64,000 nucleotides of DNA from Lucifuga dentata. Taxonomy: Eukaryota; Chordata; Actinopteri; Ophidiiformes; Bythitidae. A program made the translations under genes and the position numbers. The notes beneath the pieces were generated by a model, which saw only the letters and a program-made list of their open reading frames with translations, had not been told where the DNA came from and did not search any database. Of the stretch, positions 11,999 through 24,508 are shown in pieces. Numbering within the stretch: the first letter of the stretch is position 1; every line of letters begins with the position of its first letter. The stretch is from assembly GCA_014773175.1 (NCBI GenBank), contig VXCM01002787.1, forward strand, positions 124,001-188,000, read 5' to 3'.

Positions 11999-12585
11999 CC
12001 TGACAGAGTGCAGCCATGTGGAGAGAGCTGTATCACTTCCTCTTTTATGATATTTTCACCTTTCTCTCTCCAACGCACACAGAGATACCACTGAACATGT
12101 AAACAGTCTGACTCCTTTAACTGGCAAAGAAGAAGAAATCTGATTTCAAATTTAGGTCGGATATTTCATCCACATAAAAGTCAAGGTCAGTCGCGGTAGG
12201 CCTACACACTCGTGCACACATACATACACATGTGGTGACTCACTGAGAAAGAGTTTACACAGAGGGCAACCCCCACCACCCCCCCGGGAAAAGAACACAT
12301 ATTTCAACACGCTCTTGCAAAATAGTTTCACCACTGCAACACGCCTTGCTTCCCAAACCTGATGGGGTAGCTGAGCTAGTCAGCCCAGAGGATATACAGA
12401 AGATCTACTCATGCTTTCACAGGTAATTAGGTCATGTTCACACATATCAGTCAAACGCACACACCTAAAGTGTTGCTTTGTGCAGGCCTATGAGGGTTAA
12501 GGTGTGGTAATAAGGCTGGTAAATCATTAAATGTGATCACAAGTGTCGTTAAAACCTAAACCACAGACGAGATGCTGTGAGAGGA

Positions 12586-12615
12586 GGCGAGGTCTGAGTG
12601 AGTACATGTGTGTGG

Positions 12616-12648
<33 letters not shown>

Positions 12649-12682
12649 AGTNGGCGAGGTCTGAGTGAGTACATGTGTGTGG

Positions 12683-12715
<33 letters not shown>

Positions 12716-12718
12716 AGT
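12586..12718. other. 66-bp duplication around single N (likely assembly artefact)
   Basis: 12586-12651 and 12653-12718 are the same 66 bases (GGCGAGGTCTGAGTG start, GT run, GAGT end) separated only by N at 12652. Confidence 0.85.
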
Positions 12719-13033
12719 GACAGCCACGGAAAGGCGCTCATTCATCTACAGAAGGAAGCTTTGTTCAGATGTACACATGCTTTCCAACTACAACCAATCT
12801 CTCACACAATCTACACACATACACACACACACAGACACACAGCGTTTTGCCTTGAAAACCCTCTAATACAATCTGTATTTTAGCACAGCTGTTGTTGTCG
12901 TCAGCACAGGAACAAACCGGCACTCTTCAAACACACACTTCAACACGTGCTGACAGGATGACACTGCACACTGTCAGTATGTAAACAACAATGGCTAACG
13001 CTGCGCAGCTACAATATGGGTATGTAAACACAC

Positions 13034-13055
13034 CAACTGCACACATGCAGGTAGA

Positions 13056-13088
<33 letters not shown>

Positions 13089-13111
13089 NCAACTGCACAC
13101 ATGCAGGTAGA

Positions 13112-13144
<33 letters not shown>
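13034..13144. other. 55-bp duplication around single N (likely assembly artefact)
   Basis: 13034-13088 is repeated at 13090-13144 (CAACTGCACACATGCAGG, then a CA run) with N at 13089 between. Confidence 0.85.
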
Positions 13145-14060
13145 ACCGGCACAGCACATGAGCGAGTACAGGTGAGCGTTGAGATGACATTCATTCCTGT
13201 AGTCCGGCCACATATTTCCACTACTCTTAAACGTTTAGTCTCTCTCTCTCCTGCTTTCCACAGGCCTTGTTTTGATGCTAACGGTGCATAATCCACGACA
13301 GACGTCAGATAATTATAGCAGTGAGATGTCTCTGGCAGCAATCTGCCTCCACGTATCCAAAAGCAAAAGCTGCTGGGTGGGTGTGAACTTCCAGCGAGAC
13401 ACCGGCAGGTCTCAGGCTGAAGAGAAGCAGGATTATGTCTCTCTCTCTCTTTTTTAAACCAATCTGCCGATCACCCCTTCCCTCTCTTCCTCCTCAGTCA
13501 CTGCTGCAGTTGCTGCCATTTCAGCCTCTGATGGCCGGCCTTCTCTCTCTCTCTCCCTTTCCTGGTAGCAGTTGCTCTCACACGTGTGTCAGTGGGAGCT
13601 CCTCCCCTTAGTCCAAAGCAGACAGCCTCCCTCCCTCCCTCTCTCTGTTTACTCTGTCGACTCTATTCTGCTTCCTCACCAGTCAGTGGCACTCTCTCTC
13701 TCTCTCTGATTTGCTCTCTCATTCTCTTTTTCCAGGCTGCAGGCAGACAGGCCTGTTCAGCCTGCAGCTGCTGGTGGCTCTGCAAAGCCACAGAGGTACA
13801 AACTCTGTGCATCTTCTTTCGTTTTCTTTCTCTGCGTGCGTCTCCCTCACTCTGCACAGGTAAGCAGCTCTCCCTGCTGACCTACGTCATCCAATTTTTT
13901 CAGTTTTCCTTTTGTTGTTGCTCATTTAAAAGAAGTTATTATTTATGAAGGCCACCTAAAAAGGGCAGCTGTGTCTATTTTTCCTGCAGAGAGCTGAATA
14001 AAAAGCAAGTAAAACAACAAAAAAAAAAGCTCTTTACAGCCCAGCAATGTCCAGTGATGC

Positions 14061-14068
14061 TGACGTCA
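14061..14068. promoter_or_regulatory. CRE palindrome with adjacent CCAAT
   Basis: TGACGTCA followed at once by TCCAATCATC. A related CTACGTCATCCAATTTTT occurs 180 bases away, near 13881. This CRE/CCAAT pairing is typical of promoters, but no transcript start or exon can be shown here. Confidence 0.3.
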
Positions 14069-15629
14069 TCCAATCATCTTGTTCCACGAAAATATATATT
14101 CCATCACCGAAGACAAGCAATCAAAAATGAACATGCATGACTTGTTCCGCCGCTACATAAACACACTACTTCTTGATGCTGACAGAAGCCAGACACTGAG
14201 ACTCCTTGACGTCTCTATTTTCTTTGCCTTTACTCACATTTCCTTTCCTTATGAGGCAAATACAAACTTCCCGGGTTTCATATTTGAAAGAGTCGCCAGC
14301 CCCGGAGCTTTTCACCTAAAGATGAGTGCAAGGTGTTTGTAAAGACAGAGAGGGAGAGAAGACAACTTCCTGCTGGACTTGTGACGTTATCTAATTTAAT
14401 ACAGACAGGAAAACCAACCCATAAGAGTCAGTTCATTTCATTAGTATGTGTGTATTCTGCTCATAACAGAGATGATGGAGGGTGAGGGCGCATCTCTGCA
14501 TCCAGGAAAAACCACAATCACATTTCTGGCTTCAGTCCAATATTTCAAGCAGACACAATAAGAAATCAAGCATGAACAAGACACCTCTAGCAGTCTATAA
14601 ATCACAATCCTTGGCAGCAAATGCACCATCCAATCTCTGCCAACAACTTACCACAGAAAAAAAAAGAGAGAGAGAGAGAAAAATCACACACATGGACTAT
14701 GTGTTCAGTTCACTGGCTCTAAAAAAATAGCCGTTATCTCAGAGAGGACCACCTTAGTTGTTGAGAATTTCTGCGACTTTCTCTTTAAGGTAGTGTGGAT
14801 GAGGCAGCACCACACTCACACACAGTTTCTGAGTCAAACAACAGTTCCTGTGAAGTCATGTGACCAGGCCAGGAGACAGGAAGCCAGGAGTGACATCATC
14901 AGCAGTGGCTTACAGTAGGTCTTCTGTATGTGGATAAATGTAATCTCTCACTTTCCTCCACCATTGTTGTCATTCCTTTATCATTATCCCATCTTCTTTT
15001 AAGTCCTCTGCCTCCTTCTTCACTTCATTCCTCGGCTTCAGATTCTTCCTGTTTTACAGGTTTCCACAATAAGTCTTCTTCGAGGGTCCATCCACACTAA
15101 AAATACCAGACAGAGCTTTCACCGCTAATACCATGGCATGTGTTTTATCCCTCATCCCGCCTTCTCTCGTTATCGCCACTAATCTCCCTCGCTCTATCTC
15201 TCTTCTTGACTTGTGTTCCGTTGCTCTGGCTTTCCCCTCTGTCTAATCCAATCAAATGAAATGTGAAAGAGGTGTTTCCAAGTGCCTTTCTTTCTCTCTT
15301 CCTCCTCTCCTCTTATGTCATATAGTTCCTCTTTCTCTTTCTCTTTCAGTTAGTCTTTCACTCAGGCTGGCTCCCATGGCGTCTCCATCCATCTCTCTGG
15401 TGATACTCAAAGGCTGCCAGAAACCTCCACTGCTGCTTTCCCTTCTTCCATTACTTCCGGTTTGCTCTCTTGGCGACAGCCTTTGCATGCCAAATGCTCA
15501 TCGAGCAAAACAGACCAAATCCTGATTCAGCCAAAACCCACCAAAACAATCTTAATACAGTATTTCGGGGCTTTTTAGTTTAATGTAGGACACACATTTA
15601 TATCTAATTGGAGATAAACACAGAAACTC

Positions 15630-15661
15630 AGAATCTGTAATAAACTAAACCTACCTGAACA

Positions 15662-15692
<31 letters not shown>

Positions 15693-15727
15693 GCNAGAAT
15701 CTGTAATAAACTAAACCTACCTGAACA

Positions 15728-15760
<33 letters not shown>
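15630..15760. other. 65-bp duplication around single N (likely assembly artefact)
   Basis: 15630-15694 is repeated at 15696-15760 (AGAATCTGTAATAAACTAAA, then a CA run ending CGC) with N at 15695. Confidence 0.85.
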
Positions 15761-15764
<4 letters not shown>

Positions 15765-16247
15765 TTTAGATATCCTACGTCGTGTTCTACTTGTTGGATT
15801 TTAATTTTGTCTCAACAATACAATGACGTAATTTGGATTTTTTTTTTTTTTTAACTAAGATAGACTGCAATGCGATAAATTAGAAGTATCTGTAAAACTC
15901 TTAATAAACTGATATGACTGACTTGTTCGGTCATAATAAGATAAAAAAAAAAAAGGTTTCCTGTGTTTTAGGACAGATATTAAATGTAAGTACCGTAAGC
16001 TAAGAGATGCTTGAAAAACTTGTTTGAACACAAGAGAGTTCAGAGACTTTGAGGAATGTGTCAACCACCATGGTTTACAGGTAGTGTCAACTTTGATGAC
16101 TTCATACACACAAACACAAACACACACACAGTAAAGCTGTAGCATCCACCATGCTTCAACTACCACTGTGACAGACTACTTCCTGTGACAACTAAAAATA
16201 AAGACAGTGTCACACACAGAATCCAACATGGTCTCTCACACACAGAT

Positions 16248-16511
16248 TTGGTTCAGTTCATTCAGTATGCGATTAAAATCAACTTGCAGAGACTTGAAAT
16301 GTGCTTGTCATTAGAAATCCATTGTAACTTCTATTAATTTTTTTGTTGAAATAACTTTATTTAACACGGTCCAACACGGAGCTGCAGGGAAGAAAATGTA
16401 TATTTCCACCAGAGAATATAGTCCCAGGAAAAGACAGAATTTACTGAGAAATTAAAAACGACCCGTTCCTTCTACATTCGGACATATGTGTTAGCAGGTG
16501 AAATCTTGAAC
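16248..16511 (-). mobile_element. TTAA-family MITE, subfamily B remnant
   Basis: The core words TTCAGTTCATTCAGTATGC, AACTTTATTTAACACGGTCC and GGAGCTGCAGGGAAG match the subfamily-B copy at 25565-26154 in the same (reverse) orientation. Both termini are missing. It stops at the CTTTAA where the subfamily-A copy starts, and the rest of B does not resume on the other side. Confidence 0.7.
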
Positions 16512-16512
16512 T

Positions 16513-17065
16513 TTAAGGACCATACCATCCATTTTGCATGTTTGAGCCTAATATATAAAATTTTTTATACATGTAATGTTACTGACAATCATTGGAAAGG
16601 TGAGTTGAAAAAATTTTCCAGCCTGCCATTGGTTTCAGTTCTTTCTGGTACACTACTAAAATCAACTTGTTGATACTTCAGACATTCTTGGGATAGGTAA
16701 TCCATCATCACGAACAAGACATGTATTCAGATTTTTTTCAAAATTTCATAATTTTAGCATTTAAGCGCAATAAAAAGCACAGAGTGAATGTATGTCTCGA
16801 CCGGGGAATATAGTCCCAAAAGAAGACCTGCGTTTATCGAAAAATTGAACCTTGACTTCATAAGTCTGCGTAACTATTAGCAGGCGAAACATCGATTTTT
16901 AAGGTGGGTGTATCACTTGAATATTTGAGTTTGAAAGATTAAGAGCTTTTGCAAAATATCAGGAAAGCTGAAATATGGTTATATCCTTTGAGAAATGGTT
17001 GTCAGTAACATAACATGTATGAAAACTGAATATATACATGCAAAATGGCCGGTATGGTCCTTTAA
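16513..17065 (-). mobile_element. TTAA-family MITE, subfamily A, copy 2 (inserted beside B remnant)
   Basis: Complete ends, TTAAGGACCATACC at 16513 and GGTATGGTCCTTTAA at 17065, with the core in reverse orientation. The left end carries one A fewer than the consensus. It ends about 800 bases downstream of exon 1b in the macf1 reading direction. Confidence 0.85.
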
Positions 17066-17878
17066 GTAAGAATTAGCATGAGGCACCAGGGATAAATAAC
17101 AAAAGCCTTTTGGAATTTGTACAGTCCACAAAAACTTCAGTGTTTAGCGTTAGCTCTGAATTATTAGCCACATGACTGTGTTGAGTAGCTTATTGGCAGC
17201 TCAGCGATGTGCTGTTTGGTGAAGAGCGTACGATGATTCAAAGCAAGGCGTAACGGGTTGCATAAACATCCAAAGGCCAATCCACACATGCACACACAAA
17301 CAAACAGAGACAAGAACGGCATCTCCAGGTTGGATTACGCGGAAGCAAGCAAATGATACAACAGTCAATGAAATTTAACAGCCGTTCTATCTGAAGAGCC
17401 AAATATGGAGAGTTCAGGTCCTCTGACTCATTCAGAAAAGGCAGCTTAGACACACAACTTCACTGATGTAAAAGCAAAAAGGCTCTGACTGTAAGGAGAG
17501 ATGAAACAGGAGAAAACTATATGCTCTTTACAGCCCCCCCNATGACATTCTGCTTTAGCTAAAACTAAAATAGGAAACAAACGGCTAGATGACACGCTGC
17601 AGCAGGAAAGCCACGCACCACCGTCCTACAATCCAGATAGAAATGCACGATGAAGTCGCGCAGGTACTCCGCTAAAATCCTAAAAACACTCTCATCCCAT
17701 GAAGAAACTACCTGTGAAGTAGTCTGTTACAGAACTGACAAGGCACAAGGGGCGGAGCCTAAACAGGAAGCAGGAAGGGGTGATGTCAATGCTTCCCCCT
17801 CTCAAGAGGAACCTATAATGTTAAGCCAAGCTTTCTTCCTCACCAACGGTTTGATACAAGCGTTGAAGAATAACACAC

Positions 17879-18002
17879 CTGGTTCGTGATTGGGTGTGAG
17901 TCGCTGACGTCGGCGGTACAACCAAACTCCTGCTGCTGTCAGGAAATGAGCAGTCACCACTAGAATGGGGGTTATGATGGATGGGTCTGTTAGAAAGTCC
18001 AT
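17879..18002 (-). CDS. macf1: macf1 alternative first exon, plectin-1b-like membrane/mitochondrial N-terminus
   Basis: The ATG at 18002 sits in a strong context (GAGGAAATGG), with an in-frame TAA nine bases upstream, so it is the initiator. It encodes 41 codons plus one G before donor GTGTGTTA. That G completes the Asp codon of the 9919-9980 exon, giving an N-terminus that runs into D-E-R-D-R-V-Q. The peptide starts MDFLTDPSIITPI. It then has a hydrophobic stretch at about residues 9-28 (LVVTAHFLTAAGVWLY) and a basic cluster RRRQR. Plectin isoform 1b has the same plan (LVVVGHVVTLAAVW then RRGRR), and that segment anchors plectin to the mitochondrial outer membrane. Likely role: an actin-binding spectraplakin isoform tethered to mitochondria or another membrane. 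Similarity and phase are seen directly; localisation is inferred. The 5' UTR extent is unknown. Confidence 0.85.
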
Positions 18003-18448
18003 TTCCTCTTACAGGCTGGTCACCGGATGACAACAAACACGCTTCCAAAACTGGAAAATGTCAGTTATCTTCTGCAGCTGCACCGACTGAAGGGTCCCAC
18101 TTAACGCTCCCAAACAAGCAGCGTGTTCTCCAAACGACAGACAGGATCATACGAGCCGAACCCTCTTCTTTCACTTCTGCTTTAAAGGAAAAAATATAAC
18201 AAAAACCGTTTCTGCATGCTTTCTTCCTCCTTTACTTTCTCCAACTTTCTCCTCTTTGAACACGTAACGAACAAGTCCTTCTCTCCATTCAGACGCCCTC
18301 CCTCGTTGCCACCAATGCATCTCTCTCTCTCTCCCTCTACCTCTCTCTCTGGATTCCATTCCCCTGAAACAAGGGACCTGACTGTAGCCGTTACTCAGCA
18401 CACTCTTAGAGAACTCAGTAGATACACAGGATAGAACTAAACAGAGAG

Positions 18449-18483
<35 letters not shown>

Positions 18484-18850
18484 GCCTCATACTGTCTAGA
18501 AACACACCGCCTGTGCGTTTGCATTTTTTATCAGCATGTTACAGTCACATTTAATGTGTTAGCATGCTTACAGATGTCAGTTCTATGTGTTTTTATACAA
18601 GTTTGTTGCACTCATTTTATGAATCACAATTGAAGTAATGTGCTATAAGATAGTGTTGCATGTTGGCAGCAGTTTGTGGATTGTGTGTGTGTGTGTGTGT
18701 GTTTATCTTTGTTGCTATGAGCGAGCTATGCATCCTGGCTGTGATATTTATTAACGGATCTCTTTGAATGGATGTCTGCTGACTGTGGCTGCCTGTTCAA
18801 ATACTTCAGATAGATGGAAAGAGGACCATGGCAAACTGAGGTAGTCATAT

Positions 18851-18851
<1 letters not shown>

Positions 18852-18893
<42 letters not shown>

Positions 18894-18906
18894 GCGTGTG
18901 CGTGTG
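18852..18906. repeat. (GT)n microsatellite
   Basis: Mostly perfect GT run with GCGTGTGC interruptions toward its end. Confidence 0.95.
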
Positions 18907-19438
18907 TGTGCATGTGTGAAGAGACAAGAGACATTGCAGCATGATTCAGCATGATTCAGGCTACAGACAGAAAGGCAGGGGTCCTAGCGTTACTCACACC
19001 TTGCTGTGAAGTGTGTGTGTATATGTGTGTGTGCATGTGTCTGTGTGTCTGTGTGTTGAAATTATCAAGTCAGCTCTGAAAAGCCAAGGATATTTTAGTC
19101 CTAGCAACCTCTAAACAAAATAATACACAACCCCAATAAAACCGGTGACAAATCATTGCTGTCAGGGGAAAACCTGAGTTGCAGAGTTTGACTGGTAAAT
19201 TAAATTTAATTCAGTGTAACATCCTGAAGGTTTAAAGAAAAAAAATTCAACCATTGTGCTAACGAAACGGTTTCATCCCTGAACGAATCGTAAAAGTGCA
19301 TTGTCATAAATGATTTAAAAAAAAAACACACAATACTTTTGCTCACAACTGAAAACTTGAAATTTCTGAGAGACAATTTTCACCCAACTCATCATCCGTC
19401 TTTCCTCATATAGGTAGAAGCTATTAGCCATTTCATTG

Positions 19439-19989
19439 TTAAAGGACCATACCGGCCATTTTGCATGTTTGAGCCTAATATATTCAATTTTCATACATGT
19501 TACGTTACTGACAACCATTTCCCAAAGGATAAAACTATATTTCACCTTTCCTACTATTTTGCAAAATCTCTTAATCTTTCAAAATCAAATATTCAAGCGA
19601 TACACCCACCTTAAAAATCCATGTTTCACCTGCTAGTCACGGTTGTTTAAATTTTTCTTTTGGGACTATATTCTCCAGTGGAGATACACATTCACTCCGT
19701 GCTTTTTATTATGCTTAAATGCTAAAATTACGTAACTTCATAAAAAAACCTGAATACACGTCTTGTTGGCGATGATGGATTATCTATCCCAAGAACGTTT
19801 CAAGTATCAACAAGTTGATTTTAATAGCGTACCAGAATGAACTGAAACCAATGGAGGTCTGGAAGGTAGGAAAACATTATTTTAAATTCACTGTTCCAGT
19901 GCTTTGGGAAATGATTATCAGTAACGTTACATGTATGAAAATTGAATATATTAGTCTCAAACATGCAACATGGCTGGTCTGGTCCTTTG
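19439..19989 (+). mobile_element. TTAA-family MITE, subfamily A, copy 3
   Basis: Left end GTTAAAGGACCATACCGGCC; right end GGTCCTTTGA, with the terminal TTAA mutated to TTGA. The core is plus-oriented, with a short deletion around the ACGCAGGTC word. Confidence 0.85.
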
Positions 19990-20441
19990 ACATATTTTCC
20001 GATAATGTGAGGTAATGGAGATGGGATCCTGATGTCAAGCTGTTTATTTGGTGCTTTCCACCACTGCTGCATTTAAAGATCCTCAGTTGGTGATTTCTGT
20101 CCTGAAATACACTTCCCTCTCTAATTAGGTCATAAACACATCTATTTGCAAAGTGGCATGTTTATATTTGTGGACTTTACATGATTATAAAATAAGAGGA
20201 CAAATGTGGAGAGAGAGAGAGAGCAAAAAAAAAAAAAAGACAATGAGAATATTTAGAGTACACAGAGTATTTTTTATAGTAAAGGAAAAAGAGTGATTGA
20301 GAAAGAGAAAGAGTGAGAAAGAGGAGTGTGAGGAGGAAACTGGCTCAGTAACAGCAGTACATGGCTGAGTAGTGTGATGCTGCCACTGTGGGGCAGAAGA
20401 GACCAACAAGTGTGTGTTGAGCTCCAAAACGAACACTCAAA

Positions 20442-20477
<36 letters not shown>

Positions 20478-21018
20478 CATCACATTCAGCATCCTGCAAA
20501 TGCCAACCTGTGACAGCAGTTAGATCTATTTGTTCTACGTTATTTCTTAATGACAGAGTATTAATATTTGCTTCTTTCCTTAACAGCTTCTTCAGAAACT
20601 AAATACTGAGACGACATGAACTTCTTCCATCTCGCAGCAGATCTGCTTTCATTCAAAGTTGTTCTATGAATTCTGTTAATATTCAAAGTCTTCCAAGACC
20701 TTGTGACATGGAGGTTTTCACTTCTGTGTGTGTTTTTATGTTGCACATCAGAATCAGTGTTTCAACACATCTCTACACATATGACACTTTTCTCTCTAAT
20801 ACGCACGCACACACAACACACACACACAGATCGCCGTCACCTCAGCAATCTCCTCAGTGCATTTTTTTCTCTAACATGCACAGACTCACACATGGTTGGG
20901 CCAAATGAAAGGAAACTGTTTTGTTTTTTGTGTGTGTGACCCGCTCTTGGGCTCAAGAGGTCTGGGGTCACATGTAATGTTCACCCTCTGCAGAAAATGC
21001 TGAGTCTGGGAACTTTAG

Positions 21019-21021
<3 letters not shown>

Positions 21022-21068
<47 letters not shown>
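21022..21068. repeat. (TC)n microsatellite
   Basis: About 23 TC units. Confidence 0.95.
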
Positions 21069-21071
<3 letters not shown>

Positions 21072-23624
21072 ACCTGGGGATGATGTCAACCTAAAGAAAT
21101 AATATCAACAGAAGAGGGGGGATGCAAAAGAATAAAGATAGAGGGATTAAAAAAAGGACAAAAAAGAGGGTTAAAAGGGACAAAAGAGAGAGAAGTGAGA
21201 GAAAGGAGAGACTGGTGTTATTGGACAGTTTGGTGCTGCATTGGCTGCTTGTGTAACTGAATGACCCTTTTTATTCAGATATCAGAAGGAGAAATCTCAC
21301 TCTCACTGCTTAAACACACACACACACACACACACACACCAAAAGAGAGAAAATGACAAAGACACACACCAACAAATGCAAATTTTGCCTTTTGTGACAG
21401 ATGTGTTCAGCCTCAAAATAGTTTCCTTGCTATTGCCATTTTGGAATAATATCCATTTGAGATTTTTACCCAAAAACCACAACATATAATCAAATCATAT
21501 ATATGTATATGTATATATATTGCCTGACTGGAGGAAACTTAATTATTCATGGATGCTTCTCACTTTTGCAGTACTTGCTTATATAAATGCATCCACTCCC
21601 ATAATGCACCCCTTTAAGCTCCCAGTCTCTCCCTCCCCCAGTACAATGTGATTCTCCAAGTCAGCATTCTACAGACAACCACCAAGGTCACCCTCACACA
21701 CTCTCGGACACATAGACACACTTGCACATAAACATGAAAGCACATCACATACATACACACACACGCTCCAGAAATATGCTTTGGAACACACAGCATTTTT
21801 TCACAAAACACTGTATCACACAAATGTCTGTCCTCATGATGATGCCATAAAGTGCATCAGCATATGGAAATACGCTGCAAAGTTTCCACACAAAGAGCAT
21901 TGTACACACATGCTGCAGTACAGTACATCATTTTACTGTGAATTACCATAAGAATACCACAACTTCATTCATTCCCATGACCACTTCCCTCCTTCACATT
22001 CGGTTTTTTCTCCTCTAAATAGTCTAAATGATGCATGTCTGACTTTAAATCTGATGAGGCTGAAATATGATGACCAGCGTATGTGAGGCGGCCTTTCATT
22101 GACTGTTGATCTTTGTCCAACACAAATTTTAGCATTAAATGCCAACTGTAGCAGGAAACAGGAAGAAATGTGAGGAAGAAGCACAGGAAGAAATCTGAGC
22201 AGGTTGAGAAGGAAAAGGAAAGATGGTTTCATCAACACGATGAATCCTCTACCTTAAGACTTTAATGTCAATGCAGCCTCAAAAAAACCAAAGATCTATC
22301 ATGTTCTCTCCCACTCGCTTCAGTTCCTCTGATAACATCCCGCTTGCCAGACAGAAATCAATACCTTCTCCCTTTATGTGTATAATCACCTTCTGATTCC
22401 CAGTCCTGAACTGTACATCCGCTGCTCTGGCATCAGAACGCACCACTGTTTTCAACCATTATGGAAAGCTATTTCAGTCAAAGCCAAGTGAGGAAACGCA
22501 GCAGAGCTTCTGAACAGGCTGCTGAGATCACAAGTCGCATTTATATGGAATAAAACATCTATTCTGAGAACCCAGCTGCGTGTGGTGTGACCATGACATA
22601 TCACCGTCGCTTGCCAGCCTCCCCCACAGTTGCCTGGCAGCCTTGTGACCTCTGACCTATCCACTGGTGATGATAAGCAGAAACACTTCCTGTGTAGAAA
22701 CTGAGCCAGCCGCCTGGGGCCTGACCTACCATTCTGGGGCAGCGACATTCAAACAAACATGTGAGGAGGTGTCAGACATAACACATTCAGGAAAAAGAAG
22801 AACAGGATGGATGTGGATGAGAGGAAATGCATTTTTGTAGATCTATTGTTGAAATATTTGCAATTTCCACAATACATCCAGTACAGTGGATGTCTGACAA
22901 ACAGTGAAATACTTTCTGGGAGTCAGTATGAGAGTGAAAAAAGTGCATTTTTGTTGGCAAGAAATGACAAATAGCTTATATAATCTGGAGGGAAAGCTGG
23001 AAAATAGCTTGAAATACATCCATAATCACTGGTAGACTCTGCTACAGTACCAAACTCTAAAGATAGGGGGCAGTACGGTTCAGTAACACAACAGCAAGGC
23101 TCAAAGTTTGCTTCCTGCACTGCTGGCAGCATTGTGCTTCAACATCTTACACTCAAAATAAAAAAAAAAAAAAAAAAANAAAAAAAAAAAAAAAAAAAGA
23201 AAGTTTAGTCTCTCACTCTGAACCAGGCTCAATACACTACTATTTATCTTATTTGGGGAGGACACACTGGATCAGGACTTTAAGACTGTGCAGGGTCATT
23301 TCTAACTGTTTCTGATGTCCAGTTTCTCCATGTTCAGCACTGGTATGATGAGTTACCAGAAAACGGCCTAAAATCTACCACCAATGATAAATTCAATCTG
23401 CTGTCAAACATTTACAACAAGCGCACGCACACACACACTCACACATGCATGCTTTATCCCTTTTCAAGACAAACAGATTTGCCATCACTGGCCACCCAGA
23501 CAGAAGCGATCATCTTTAGACTGCCAGTTACTAAAATGTGACAGCTGCAGCGATGGAGTTGACATGGCCACACCATCTATAAACTTTAGAGCGACTCTAA
23601 GACTTTTCTTTCTTTTATTCTTTC

Positions 23625-23751
23625 TTTATTAGGATCCCCATTAGCACCAGCATACGCATTGGCTATTCTTCCTGGGGTCCAACACACNTTTATTAGGATC
23701 CCCATTAGCACCAGCATACGCATTGGCTATTCTTCCTGGGGTCCAACACAC
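23625..23751 (+). repeat. teleost interspersed repeat, duplicated around single N
   Basis: TTTATTAGGATCCCCATTAG ... TTCCTGGGGTCCAACA is a well-known short fish repeat (TTAGGATCCCCATTAGC type). Its 63 bases occur twice, at 23625-23687 and 23689-23751, on either side of N 23688. The second copy is most likely an assembly artefact. Confidence 0.75.
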
Positions 23752-24500
23752 ATATTAAGGCTGATTTAACGAGGTAAGTTCATTTGTTATACTTTTTTGG
23801 TTTTAAAGTTACTTCATTTCCCAGTGTGTAGGCATTGACTGCCAGTCTTCAGTAACATTTTTAGTTCAGCAGGGATTGCCACACATGTATCTGTTACTTA
23901 GTGTGGGATGAACACACTGAAGGCTGCTGCTGCTGACAGTTACGGGAGTGTGTTTTGACAGAGAAACTGAGCGGATCGCTGCGCCAGTTGGAAGGAGCGC
24001 GGGGGGACACAGCCCGGAGTCATCTGACAGACAGAAACTCAGAGAGACAGACACACAGCGATACCCGGAGATGCCATTAGGAGATTAAAGGACAGACGAG
24101 GTGGAAAGAGGAGAGCACAGAACATGAGTGTAGTACACAGAAGGACTAACAAGCCTGGATTAATGAGAGTTGACTTGAGGACACACACACAGACACACAT
24201 GGACACAAATACTCCAATGTGGAGGAAGCAGGTAATTACTTATGACATGAGAAGTGATGAAAAGAGGCAAGTTGATCCAAGTCTGGAAAGAGACCATCAG
24301 CTTCCTAGACTCTGCTTCAACCAGCAGTTTGAAGAGATGACTTTTCTTTTCTCATCTCCTCCTATCAGCTCTAAATACAGCTCTCATCTGAGCTACTTGT
24401 TCATTAATCATAGGTTCATTGTGGGAACACCAGTTAGATATATGCTACTTTTATTGTACCAGGAAAGTTGGACAAAGCTTCCCAACCCCGAGTTCCGTAA

Positions 24501-24508
24501 TGACGTCA
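24501..24508. promoter_or_regulatory. CRE palindrome
   Basis: Perfect TGACGTCA in the context GTAATGACGTCATTTC. Motif-only evidence. Confidence 0.3.

Larger units (their letters stand above)
9981..17878 (-). other. macf1: macf1 5' intronic region, common exon to exon 1b
   Basis: No coding exon recognised here. Contents: CA run at 10364-10387, tetranucleotide CTAT run at 10556-10574, long TC run at 10875-10917, X-box palindrome at 11985, assembly-type duplications around Ns at 12652, 13089 and 15695, CRE at 14061, CT-rich stretches (13440-13740, 15270-15360), and a subfamily-B transposon remnant abutting a subfamily-A copy (16248-17065). A single N at 17541 follows a C run. Confidence 0.65.

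Noticed and set aside
19000..19036. Minus-strand ATG, 12 codons plus G, donor GTGTGA
   Set aside because: In phase, but the peptide (MHTHIYTHT...) is just a CA microsatellite.
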